DNA of 64,000 nt from Streptomyces sp. 1-11 (lineage in GTDB: Bacteria > Actinomycetota > Actinomycetes > Streptomycetales > Streptomycetaceae). The notes under the pieces were generated by a model that saw only the letters and a list, made by a program, of their open reading frames with translations, was not told where the DNA came from and made no database searches. Positions 43,512 through 50,975 of this stretch are shown here, piece by piece; positions within the stretch are counted from its first letter, which is position 1, and every line of letters begins with the position of its first letter. The translations under genes were made by a program, and so were the position numbers. The stretch covers positions 1 to 64,000 of the forward strand of contig NZ_BJTV01000023.1 of the NCBI RefSeq assembly GCF_007176755.1, in the 5' to 3' direction.

Positions 43512-44558
43512 GTGACCGAGGCAGTGTCGCGTCCCACGCTGGAGGCCGTGGCCGCGCGGGCCGGGGTGTCCCGGGCCACCGTGTCACGGGTGGTCAACGG
43601 CGGGGACGGAGTCCGCGAGCCGCTGGCCGAGCGGGTCCGGCGGGCGGTCGAGGAGCTCGGGTACGTACCCAACCAGGCCGCGCGCAGCCTCGTCACCAAG
43701 CGGCACGACGCCGTCGCCGTCGTCATCGCCGAGCCCGAGGCGCGGGTGTTCGCCGACCCCTTCTTCGCCCTGCAACTGCGCGGCATCAGCAAGGAACTGA
43801 CGGCCCACGACAACCAGCTCGTGCTGCTGCTGACCGAGGGCCGCGCCGACCACGCGCGCGTGGCCCGCTACCTCGCCGGGGGCCACGTCGACGGCGCGCT
43901 CGTGTTCTCCCTGCACCTCGACGACCCGCTGCCCGGCCTGATCCGCAAGGCGGGCGTGCCCACCGTGTTCGGCGGCCGGCCCGACTGGAGCGACGGCGAC
44001 GGCGCCCCCGGCCCGGTGTACGTCGACAGCGACAACCGGGGCGGCGCCCGCGCGGCCGTACGCCACCTCGCGGGCCTCGGCCGGACCCGGATCGCGCACA
44101 TCACCGGCGCGCTCGACCAGACCTCGGCGGTGGACCGGCTCGACGGCTACCGGGACGTCATGGGCGACGCCGACCCCCGCCTCGTGCTGGAGAGCGACTT
44201 CACCGCGGGCGGCGGCGAACAGGCCATGCGCGAACTGCTGGACCGCTGCCCGGACGTGGACGCCGTGTTCGCCGCCAACGACCTCACCGCGCTCGGCGTC
44301 CTGCGCGTGCTGCGCGAGCGCGGCCTGCGCGTGCCCGAGGACGTGGCCGTGATCGGCTTCGACGACGTGCTGCCCGTAGCCGAGGAGTGCGACCCGCCGC
44401 TGACCACGGTCCGTCAGGACATCGAGGAGATGGGCCGGCTGATGGCCCGGCTGCTGCTGGGCGGCCGGACCGAGGACGGCGGCGCGGGGGAGCGGCCGGA
44501 GCCCGCGGCGCCCGGCGTGGTCCTGCCGACCACGCTGATACGCCGCGCCTCCGCCTGA
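43512..44558 (+). CDS. LacI-family transcriptional regulator
   Basis: A 348-residue regulator with the N-terminal LacI HTH and hinge (PTLEAVAARAGVSRATVSRV and NQAARSLV) and a periplasmic-binding-protein-like sensor domain (about 65-340; VYVDSDNRGGARAAVRHLAG and FAANDLTALGVLRVL). The sugar ligand is unknown. GTG 43512 follows GAGGAGC. No sugar transport genes are adjacent. It could act on the CebR-like boxes at 9505-9540, but distance makes that only a possibility. A dispersed repeat follows the gene. Confidence 0.9.
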   Translation: MTEAVSRPTLEAVAARAGVSRATVSRVVNGGDGVREPLAERVRRAVEELGYVPNQAARSLVTKRHDAVAVVIAEPEARVFADPFFALQLRGISKELTAHDNQLVLLLTEGRADHARVARYLAGGHVDGALVFSLHLDDPLPGLIRKAGVPTVFGGRPDWSDGDGAPGPVYVDSDNRGGARAAVRHLAGLGRTRIAHITGALDQTSAVDRLDGYRDVMGDADPRLVLESDFTAGGGEQAMRELLDRCPDVDAVFAANDLTALGVLRVLRERGLRVPEDVAVIGFDDVLPVAEECDPPLTTVRQDIEEMGRLMARLLLGGRTEDGGAGERPEPAAPGVVLPTTLIRRASA

Positions 44559-44605
44559 GGCCCTGGCAGGCCCCGGGGCGGGCCGGGCAGGCCCCGGACC
44601 GCGCC

Positions 44606-44770
44606 AGGGCCCGTCCGGCAGTTTCCGCCGGGCCCGCGGCACCTGGCACCGCACCTCGCCGCGTTGTCGGCCACGCCCGGGTACATCCGGTACGAGGGCG
44701 GCTCTCCGCCCTGCGATGCACGGCACCGGACGCCCCGGGCCGGTCCGACGCACACGGTCGGACAGCCCCT
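44606..44770. repeat. 165-bp dispersed imperfect inverted-repeat element
   Basis: The ends AGGGCCCGTCCGGC (44606-44619) and GTCGGACAGCCCCT (44757-44770) are near-complementary. The complementarity continues inward with mismatches, with CGGCACCTGGCACCGCAC on the left pairing with ATGCACGGCACCGGACG-type text on the right. The right end provides the T and C of the VOC gene's TAG stop codon. A partial copy lies at 32155-32251. It looks like a non-coding MITE-like or attenuator-like Streptomyces repeat. Confidence 0.7.
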
Positions 44771-45563
44771 AGCCCTGCGCCGACTCGCTCCTGATGACCG
44801 CGAAGCGGGCGCCGTACGGGTCGGCGAGCCTGGCCGTGCGGCCGACGCCCGGGAGGGTCGTCGGCGGCACCCGCACCGTGCCGCCGAGCCGCCGCGCCTC
44901 GTCGGCGACCGCGTCGGGGTCCTCGACCTCGAAGTACGGCAGCCAGCAGGGGCCCGCCTGCGCCTCCACCGGGTCGTCGGCCAGCGGCACCATCCCGCCG
45001 AACATCGCGTCCTCCCCGGCCCCCGCGGGGTTGACGCAGGTGTACGTGCCGCCGGGGAACGGCACACCGGAGGTCTCCAGACCGAGGACCCAGTGGTAGA
45101 ACGCGGCGGCCGCCGCGATGTCCGCCGTGTACAGCTCGACCCAGCACAGCGCGCCCGGCTCGTTCGCCACGTCGACGCCTTCGATCCGCCCGGGCTGCCA
45201 GACGCCGAACGGCACCCTCGCCCGGTCGGCCAGGACCGCCATGTGCCCCTGCCCCATCACGTCCAGGGGCGGGAACAGCACGGCGCCGTGCGCCCGTTCG
45301 GCCGCCTCTGCGGTGGCCTGGGCGTCCTCGCTGCGGAAGTACACCGTCCAGGCCGGCGGGCCCTGGTGGTCCGGGCCGGTCCGCATGCCGCCGGCCACGG
45401 TCCTGCCGTCGAGCTGGAAGAAGCCGTAGCCACCGGCGTCCGGCCCCGCGGACCGGAACCGCCAGCCGAAGAGACCGCCGTAGAAGGACAGGGCGCCGTC
45501 CAGGTCCGGGGTGCCGAGATCGACCCAGTTCGGAGCGCCGTTGACGAAACGGGTGGTGAGCAT
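44769..45563 (-). CDS. VOC-superfamily (glyoxalase/bleomycin-resistance-like) two-domain protein
   Basis: A 264-residue protein with two vicinal-oxygen-chelate modules (about 8-125, starting VNGAPNWVDLGTPDLDGAL, and 135-255, starting GALCWVELYTADIAAAAAFY). This is a common Streptomyces arrangement. The reaction is unknown; members include lyases, dioxygenases and antibiotic-binding proteins. The 3' end abuts the dispersed repeat at 44606-44770. It is divergent from the Wbl gene over 304 bases. Confidence 0.82.
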   Translation of the reverse strand: MLTTRFVNGAPNWVDLGTPDLDGALSFYGGLFGWRFRSAGPDAGGYGFFQLDGRTVAGGMRTGPDHQGPPAWTVYFRSEDAQATAEAAERAHGAVLFPPLDVMGQGHMAVLADRARVPFGVWQPGRIEGVDVANEPGALCWVELYTADIAAAAAFYHWVLGLETSGVPFPGGTYTCVNPAGAGEDAMFGGMVPLADDPVEAQAGPCWLPYFEVEDPDAVADEARRLGGTVRVPPTTLPGVGRTARLADPYGARFAVIRSESAQG

Positions 45564-45811
45564 CTACGCCCTCCTCGACAGGGGGCCCGTGAACCGGGGC
45601 CCGTCCTCTGCACTGCCGAGTCTGGCACCACCCGCCGACAACGCCGCCGAGGCGCCGCGGTGCGCCGGGACCCCGCACCGGCCGGCCCGGCCGGTGCGAC
45701 GGGTTCCGCCGCGTTCGGCGCCGGTCCCGCGCGCCGCCGTGCGCGGGCGTCCCGCACGCCGCATCATCGGGACGGTGCACGCCCGCGCCGGGGGCCGCCG
45801 ACGGCGTAGGC

Positions 45812-45833
45812 GCGGCGTTGATGCGGCGTTGAT
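45812..45833. repeat. 11-bp tandem repeat upstream of the Wbl gene
   Basis: GCGGCGTTGAT is repeated directly (45812-45822 and 45823-45833), one helical turn apart, 34 bases before the Wbl start. It could be a binding site in the Wbl promoter. The rest of the 304-base gap 45564-45867 shows no gene. Confidence 0.45.
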
Positions 45834-45867
45834 CGAACGTTTTTCGCCGCACGGCACGATCCTGGCC

Positions 45868-46110
45868 ATGCACACCGAAACGATCACCCCGGCCGACACC
45901 GCCTGGCAGGCCCAGGCCCTGTGCGCGCAGACCGGGGCCGACTTCTTCTTCCCCGAGCCCGGCAGCTCGGTCCGCGAGGCGAAGCGCATCTGCGGCATGT
46001 GCGAGATGCGCCCCGCCTGCCTCGACTACGCGCTGAGCAACGACGAACGCTTCGGCGTCTGGGGCGGCCTGTCCGAGAAGGAGCGCCTCGCGCTGAGGCG
46101 CTCCGGCTGA
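45868..46110 (+). CDS. WhiB-like (Wbl) iron-sulfur regulatory protein
   Basis: An 80-residue Wbl protein. Four cluster cysteines are present: Cys19, Cys42, Cys45 and Cys51 (ICGMCEMRPAC), followed by the GVWGG turn and a basic tail (ERLALRRSG). Wbl proteins bind a 4Fe-4S cluster, partner the main sigma factor and control development, redox or antibiotic responses in actinobacteria. Which Wbl paralogue this is was not settled. The start MHTETITPADTAW at 45868 was chosen because the longer upstream frame is non-conserved. It is convergent with the desaturase gene, 19 bases away. Confidence 0.88.
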   Translation: MHTETITPADTAWQAQALCAQTGADFFFPEPGSSVREAKRICGMCEMRPACLDYALSNDERFGVWGGLSEKERLALRRSG

Positions 46111-46129
46111 CACCCGGCGGCGGCTTTCG

Positions 46130-47104
46130 TCAGCCGGCCGCCCGCGACGCCATGCGGGCCTTGCGCGCCGCCAGCCGCTCGTCGAACTTGGCGGCCTCCG
46201 CGTCCAGACCGCCCATGAACAGGCCCAGCTCCTCCTGGGCCCGCAGGCCCTCCGGGCCGAGGCCGTCGATCTCCAGGACCTTCAGGAAGCGCAGCACGGG
46301 CTGCAGCACGTCGTCGTGGTGGATGCGCAGGTTGTAGACCTCGCCGATGGCCATCTGCGCCGCGGCCCGCTCGAAGCCGGGGATGCCGTGCCCGGGCATG
46401 CGGAAGTCGACGACGACGTCCCGGACCGCCTGCATGGTGAGGTCGGGGGCGAGTTCGAAGGCGGCCTTCAGCAGGTTGCGGTAGAAGACCATGTGCAGGT
46501 TCTCGTCGGTCGCGATGCGGGCCAGCATGCGGTCGCAGACCGGGTCGCCGGACTGGTGGCCGGTGTTGCGGTGCGAGATCCGGGTGGCCAGCTCCTGGAA
46601 GGCGACGTACGCGATCGAGTGCAGCATCGAGTGCCGGTTGTCGGACTCGAAGCCCTCGCTCATGTGGGACATGCGGAACTGCTCCAGCTTGTCCGGGTCG
46701 ACCGCGCGCGAGGTGAGCAGGTAGTCGCGCATCACGATGCCGTGCCGGCCCTCCTCGGCCGTCCAGCGGTGCACCCACGTGCCCCACGCGCCGTCGCGCC
46801 CGAAGAGCGAGGCGATCTCGTGGTGGTAGCTCGGGAGGTTGTCCTCGGTCAGCAGGTTGACGACGAGGGCGATACGGCCGATCTCCGTCACCCCGGACTG
46901 TTCCTTGTCCCAGGCCTCGCCGTCCTCGAACAGGCCGGGGAAGTTGCGGCCGTCGCTCCAGGGCACGTACTCGTGCGGCATCCAGTCCTTGGCGACCTTC
47001 AGATGCCGGTTCAGCTCCTTCTCGACCACTTCCTCCAGCGCGTACAGCAGCCGCGCGTCGGTCCAGGCGGACGGGCTGCCGAGGTGAGGGGAGGTGATCG
47101 TCAC
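46130..47104 (-). CDS. Acyl-ACP desaturase (stearoyl-ACP type)
   Basis: A 324-residue soluble di-iron enzyme that introduces a double bond into acyl-ACP. The iron-binding motifs ALEEVVEKELNRH (Glu), EDNLPSYHHEI (E..ExxH type), TAEEGRHGIVMRDY and ARIATDENLHMVFYRN (DENxH) are intact. Length fits plant-type and mycobacterial DesA homologues. It would tune membrane unsaturation. ATG 47104 follows GGGACGCCGAGCTGAAGGGG-type purine runs. Three 15-base iterons (47175-47219) overlap its likely promoter, implying repressor control. Confidence 0.92.
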   Translation of the reverse strand: MTITSPHLGSPSAWTDARLLYALEEVVEKELNRHLKVAKDWMPHEYVPWSDGRNFPGLFEDGEAWDKEQSGVTEIGRIALVVNLLTEDNLPSYHHEIASLFGRDGAWGTWVHRWTAEEGRHGIVMRDYLLTSRAVDPDKLEQFRMSHMSEGFESDNRHSMLHSIAYVAFQELATRISHRNTGHQSGDPVCDRMLARIATDENLHMVFYRNLLKAAFELAPDLTMQAVRDVVVDFRMPGHGIPGFERAAAQMAIGEVYNLRIHHDDVLQPVLRFLKVLEIDGLGPEGLRAQEELGLFMGGLDAEAAKFDERLAARKARMASRAAG

Positions 47105-47174
47105 GGGAACTCCAGGGGGACGCCGAGCTGAAGGGGAGAGAAGGGGACGGTCCGGCGAGCGGTGCCGGGAAACC

Positions 47175-47219
47175 TACGTGATCGTAGGCTACGAATCCGT
47201 AGGTTACGAAGCCGTAGGT
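47175..47219. promoter_or_regulatory. Three tandem 15-bp iterons in the desaturase promoter region
   Basis: Three contiguous copies are present: TACGTGATCGTAGGC (47175-47189), TACGAATCCGTAGGT (47190-47204) and TACGAAGCCGTAGGT (47205-47219). Each contains CGTAGG, and CCTACG-TGAT-CGTAGG and CTACG-AATC-CGTAG make inverted repeats. On the minus strand TACGAT (47181-47186) could be the -10 box, so a protein bound here would block transcription of the desaturase gene. No regulator gene is adjacent. Confidence 0.75.
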
Positions 47220-47332
47220 TAAGGGCGCCGTAAACACCGCTGATCAGGCGCCCTGGAGCGGGCAGTTGACCGGTGCGTCGCCGGCCCCCGGACCCGCAGG
47301 TGCCGGGGCCGCCAGGGAGGGGTGTCACCGCG

Positions 47333-48109
47333 TCAGGCGTACAGCTCCCGCAGCCGCACCGAGAGGCACGTCACACAGCCCTCGAGCTTCTCGAACTCGC
47401 CGATGTCCACGGTGACCACCTCGTGCCCCAGATCGGTCAGCAGCTCCGCCGTCTTCGGGGCGCTCGCCGCCATCAGCAGCCGGTGGCCGCCGAGCAGCAC
47501 CACGTGCGCGCCGGACTCCTCCGGCACCGAGAGGAACCCCGGGAACAGCGACGGCCGGTCCACCATCGGGATGTGCCCGATGACCGTCCCGTCCGGCAGC
47601 GCGGTGACCGCCGACTTCAGATGCAGCACCTTGCTCACCGGCACGGCCACCACCCGCGCGCCCAGCGGCTCGAAGGCGGCCCGCACCTGCTGCACGCCGG
47701 CCGCGTCGGTGCGCCCGCCCCGGCCCACGTAGACGGTGTCGCCGACCTTGAGGACGTCACCGCCGTCCAGCGTGCCCGGCTCCCGGATCCAGTTCACCGA
47801 GCAGCCCAGACGGGCCACCGCCTCCTCGACGCCGGCGGTCTCCGCGCGCCGGGACTCGGCGCCGGGCCGGGTGATCAGCGCCACGTTCCGGTACAGCACC
47901 ACCGTGTCCTCGACGAACACCGCGTCGGGGCAGTCGTCCGCCGGGTCGACCTCGATGGTCTCCCAGCCGTGCGCGCCGAGCGCCTCGACGTAGGCCTCCC
48001 ACTGCTCGACGGCGCGCTCCACGTCGACCTCCGCCCGCTCGACGTGCGTGACCAGCCCCTCGGCGAGCAGCGGGCCGGGGCGGCGGACGAGGGCCTTCTT
48101 GCTGGGCAC
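47333..48109 (-). CDS. ddaH: N(G),N(G)-dimethylarginine dimethylaminohydrolase
   Basis: A 258-residue amidinotransferase-fold hydrolase that cleaves methylated arginines to citrulline and methylamines. Characteristic text is PDAVFVEDTVVLY (Asp/Glu), EPGTLDGGDVLKVG, VLHLKSAVT (catalytic His) and LEGCVTCLSVRL (nucleophilic Cys near the C-terminus). Length and order match S. coelicolor DDAH. GTG 48109 with AGGAAAGG upstream was chosen over a longer frame. It lies alone, upstream of the desaturase gene on the same strand, with 161 bases between its stop and the iteron-proximal end. Confidence 0.88.
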   Translation of the reverse strand: MPSKKALVRRPGPLLAEGLVTHVERAEVDVERAVEQWEAYVEALGAHGWETIEVDPADDCPDAVFVEDTVVLYRNVALITRPGAESRRAETAGVEEAVARLGCSVNWIREPGTLDGGDVLKVGDTVYVGRGGRTDAAGVQQVRAAFEPLGARVVAVPVSKVLHLKSAVTALPDGTVIGHIPMVDRPSLFPGFLSVPEESGAHVVLLGGHRLLMAASAPKTAELLTDLGHEVVTVDIGEFEKLEGCVTCLSVRLRELYA

Positions 48110-48202
48110 GGGAGGCCTTTCCTGATCGGCGGTGCGGTCCGGCCCCCGTGAGCCGGGCACCGGACCGCCATCATGCAGCGCGCCATGGTCAGTACAAAAC
48201 CC

Positions 48203-49882
48203 TCACTCTGGCTCGTCAGCAGGCTGTTCCCCGGCTGAGACACCCGGCGGAACCTGCCGGTCCGGGTCCGCGAGTTCCGCGGGCGTGGTGGGGGTCAGTC
48301 TCCCTCCCTCCATCAGCAGCCACCGGGTGATGCCGATGGACTCGAGGAACGGCAGGTCGTGGCTGGCCACGACCAGGGCGCCCCGGTAGGCCCCGAGCGC
48401 CGAGGTGAGCTGCCGGACGCTCGCCATGTCGAGGTTGTTGGTCGGCTCGTCCAGCAGGAGGAGCTGGGGCGCCGGTTCGGCGAGCATCAGCGCGGCCAGC
48501 GCCGCCCGGAAGCGCTCGCCGCCGGAGAGCGTCCCCGCCTTCTGGTCGGCCCGCGCGCCTCGGAACAGGAAGCGGGCGAGCCGCGCCCGGATCCGGTTGT
48601 TGGTGGCGCCCGGCGCGAACCGGGCCACGTTCTCGGCGACGGTCGACTCGTCGTCGAGCACGTCGAGGCGCTGCGGCAGGAACCGCAGCGGCACGTGCGT
48701 CCGCGCCTCGCCGGCCCGCGCCGGCAGCTCCCCGGCGATGGTCCGCAGCAGCGTCGTCTTGCCGGCGCCGTTGCGTCCGACGAGCGCGATGCGCTCCGGC
48801 CCGCGCAGATCGAGGATGCCCTCGACGCGGGCCCCGTAGGCCGTCCGCAGGTTCTCCAGGGTGAGCACCTCACGGCCGGGGGGCACGGCCGTGAACGGCA
48901 GTTCGACGCGGATCTCGTCGTCGTCCCGTACCGCCTCCACCGCCTCGTCCAGCCGTTCCCTGGCATCGGCGAGCCGTTCCTCGTGCATGATCCGGTGCTT
49001 GCCCGCGGACTCCTGCGCGGCGCGTCTGCGCGCGCCCACGAGGATCCTCGGCAGGCTCCCGGAGTCGCCGACCTTCTGCCCGTAGCGCTTGCGCTTGGCC
49101 AGCTTGACCTGGGCGTCGGCGAGTTCGCGTTGCTGCCTGCGCACGTCCGCCTCGGCGACCCGCACCATCCTTTCGGCCGCCTCCTGTTCGACGGCCAGGG
49201 CCTCCTCGTAGGCGGAGAAGTTGCCGCCGTACCGGACGATCTCCCCCGACCGCAGGTCCGCGATCTGGTCGGCCAGGTCCAGCAGTTCGCGGTCGTGGCT
49301 GACGACCACCAGCACACCCGGCCAGGCGTCGACGGCCGCGTACAGCCGGCGGCGCGCGTACAGGTCCAGGTTGTTGGTGGGCTCGTCGAGCAGCAGGACG
49401 TCGGGGCGGCGCAGCAGCAGCGCGGCCAGCCGCAGCAGCACCGACTCGCCGCCGGACACCTCGCCGACGGTGCGGTCCAGGCCGATGTGGCCGAGGCCGA
49501 GTCCGCCGAGCGTGACCAGGGCGCGCTCCTCGACGTCCCAGTCGTCGCCGACCGCCTCGAAGTGCGCCTCGGCGACGTCGCCCGCCTCGATGGCGTGCAG
49601 CGCGGCCCGCCGGGCGGCGATGCCCAGGACCTCGTCGACGCGGAGCGTGGTGCCGAGCGTGACGTTCTGCGGCAGGTAGCCGATCTCGCCGGTCACCTTG
49701 ACGGTGCCGCCGGACGGGGTCAGTTCGCCGGCGAGCAGTTTCAGCAGGGTGGACTTCCCCGACCCGTTGACGCCGACGAGCCCGGTCCTGCCGGGTCCGA
49801 AGGCGACGTCGAGGCCGTCGAAGACAGGGGTGCCGTCCGGCCAGGCGAAGGACAGGGACGTGCAGGTGAGGGACATGGACAT
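48203..49882 (-). CDS. ABC-F family ATPase (ribosome-associated/antibiotic-resistance type)
   Basis: A 559-residue protein with two ABC cassettes and no membrane segments. First cassette: GVNGSGKSTLL, EVSGGESVLL, LLLDEPTNNLD; second: GRNGAGKTTLL, TLSGGERFRA, LLLDEPTNNLD. The interdomain linker (about 235-320) is charged and helical, as in ABC-F proteins that act on the ribosome E-site, including antibiotic target-protection factors. ATG 49882 (MSMSLTCTSL) was chosen from the cassette start. A strong promoter and a roughly 220-base leader with alternative stems around the ribosome-binding site precede it, pointing to attenuation. Confidence 0.88.
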   Translation of the reverse strand: MSMSLTCTSLSFAWPDGTPVFDGLDVAFGPGRTGLVGVNGSGKSTLLKLLAGELTPSGGTVKVTGEIGYLPQNVTLGTTLRVDEVLGIAARRAALHAIEAGDVAEAHFEAVGDDWDVEERALVTLGGLGLGHIGLDRTVGEVSGGESVLLRLAALLLRRPDVLLLDEPTNNLDLYARRRLYAAVDAWPGVLVVVSHDRELLDLADQIADLRSGEIVRYGGNFSAYEEALAVEQEAAERMVRVAEADVRRQQRELADAQVKLAKRKRYGQKVGDSGSLPRILVGARRRAAQESAGKHRIMHEERLADARERLDEAVEAVRDDDEIRVELPFTAVPPGREVLTLENLRTAYGARVEGILDLRGPERIALVGRNGAGKTTLLRTIAGELPARAGEARTHVPLRFLPQRLDVLDDESTVAENVARFAPGATNNRIRARLARFLFRGARADQKAGTLSGGERFRAALAALMLAEPAPQLLLLDEPTNNLDMASVRQLTSALGAYRGALVVASHDLPFLESIGITRWLLMEGGRLTPTTPAELADPDRQVPPGVSAGEQPADEPE

Positions 49883-50104
49883 GGGGCCTCGCGGTTGCTG
49901 GATGCGGTCTGGGCTGACGCGTGTCGAGACACCGCGAGGCGGAAACCGAAGGCCTGGGCAGCAGGGGTGCCCGTGAACAGGGGCCTGCGCCGGAGGACGG
50001 CTCGGACGCCGAGGTCGAACGCCACGCACACCTCACCGGTGTGAACGCGGTGTCTCAGGACCTCAGACGAGCAACGTCCTTCTCCTATCGACGGCAACAG
50101 AACC
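49883..50104 (-). promoter_or_regulatory. Leader with mutually exclusive stems controlling the ABC-F start
   Basis: Arm A (50046-50056) is perfectly complementary over 11 bases to arm B (49926-49936). Arm B extended (49931-49940) pairs perfectly over 10 bases with arm C (49886-49895), which holds the GAGG Shine-Dalgarno of the ABC-F gene. A:B and B:C cannot form together. A tiny candidate leader ORF, TTG CTC GTC TGA (50074-50063), has AGGAG 6 bases upstream and ends 6 bases before arm A. This layout fits ribosome-mediated attenuation, as known for other antibiotic-induced ABC-F genes. Confidence 0.6.
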
Positions 50105-50110
50105 GCATCA

Positions 50111-50139
50111 AACGTACGAGGGGGGCGGGAGGCTGTCAA
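50111..50139 (-). promoter_or_regulatory. Promoter of the ABC-F gene
   Basis: On the minus strand TTGACA (50139-50134) and TACGTT (50116-50111) are separated by 17 bases, a very good vegetative promoter. Transcription would start near 50104, giving a leader of about 220 bases. Confidence 0.7.
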
Positions 50140-50224
50140 CGCGATTTCCGCGGACGGCCCGCGCCCCGACGGCGGGGCGGGGCGCACCGCGGGAGCCGGC
50201 CCGGGCCCGGCCGCACGCCCGGGG

Positions 50225-50632
50225 TCAGCAGGCGTCGCGCATCAGGACGGCCAGGTCGTGGTCGAGGTCGAGCTGCAGGTGCTCCAGACCGACCGGCACG
50301 AGGTCGCCGGTCGCCTTAAGGAACCGCCGGATCTCGCCCGAGCGCACGTGCACGACCGCCGTGCCCTCGGGGGCGTGGAACTCCAGCACCGTGCGGTCGT
50401 AGCCGTACGGCCGCACCCGGACGTCCCCGTGGCCTTCCGGGCCCTCGAGGCCCGCCGCGAGGAGTTCACGGGAGAAGGTCCAGCAGACGTCGACGCCCTC
50501 CAGGGTGGCCGGCGCGGGGAAGGTCATCCGGACGGCGAACGGGTCGCGCCGGTCGTAGCACAGCACGGCGGGGATGCTCGGCATGCGCGGTGCGGCGGCG
50601 ACGAGGCGGGCCTCTACGGGCTGCTCGATCAT
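50225..50632 (-). CDS. ssgD: SsgA-like sporulation/cell-division protein (SALP), probably SsgD
   Basis: A 135-residue SsgA-like protein, a family restricted to sporulating actinobacteria that controls peptidoglycan synthesis and septum placement. Family text is VLCYDRRDPFAVRMTF, VCWTFSRELLAAGL, GDVRVRPYGYDRTVLEF and RRFLKATGDLVPVGLE. By position next to the ABC-F gene it corresponds to S. coelicolor SCO6722 (ssgD), from memory. ATG 50632 is chosen; a TTG three codons upstream (50641) has GAGGGAG at better spacing and is possible. Confidence 0.82.
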   Translation of the reverse strand: MIEQPVEARLVAAAPRMPSIPAVLCYDRRDPFAVRMTFPAPATLEGVDVCWTFSRELLAAGLEGPEGHGDVRVRPYGYDRTVLEFHAPEGTAVVHVRSGEIRRFLKATGDLVPVGLEHLQLDLDHDLAVLMRDAC

Positions 50633-50774
50633 GGTGGACAACGCCTTGCTCCCTCGTGACGGACGGACGTGCTTCCGGTGTGGCACCGGTACTGGAGGAG
50701 ACGTCGGATCCGGCCGGCCCGTGCACACGGGACACGAGTGACCTCGGTCACCGCGTTCATGCGCTGGGGGCGGC

Positions 50775-50960
50775 GACGCCTCCCGGGACGGGGCTTCCGC
50801 ACGCGGCCGGTACAGGTCTTCCGGATGCCGCCGGGGCGGGCCTTCCGGACACGGCCGGACGGGTCTTGCGGACGCGGCCGGGACGGGCCCTCCTGACGAC
50901 GCCGGGACGACACTCCGGACGCCGATGGGACGGCCCTCTGGACGGTGCCGGGGCGGTCCG
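50775..50960. repeat. Degenerate 24-bp tandem repeat
   Basis: About seven diverged copies of a unit like CGGGCCTTCCGGACGCGGCC follow one another at 23-25-base steps (anchors CTTCCG at 50794, 50818 and 50842, then variants near 50865, 50890, 50913 and 50936). The array fills most of the 343-base gap between the SsgD-like gene and the Asp-box protein gene. The period is near 8 codons, but no convincing coding frame exists. Confidence 0.7.
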
Positions 50961-50975
50961 CTAGCTTCGCCCGCC

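Noticed and set aside
47175..47219. Short direct repeats that could suggest a CRISPR-like array
   Set aside because: The 15-bp units are contiguous with no spacers and no cas genes are near; they are promoter iterons.
50085..50108. Leader ORF ATG to TAG encoding MRFCCRR upstream of the ABC-F gene
   Set aside because: Its ATG lies only 2 bases after the predicted -10 box, upstream of the expected transcription start, so it is probably not transcribed. It would be reconsidered if the mapped 5' end is at or before 50108.
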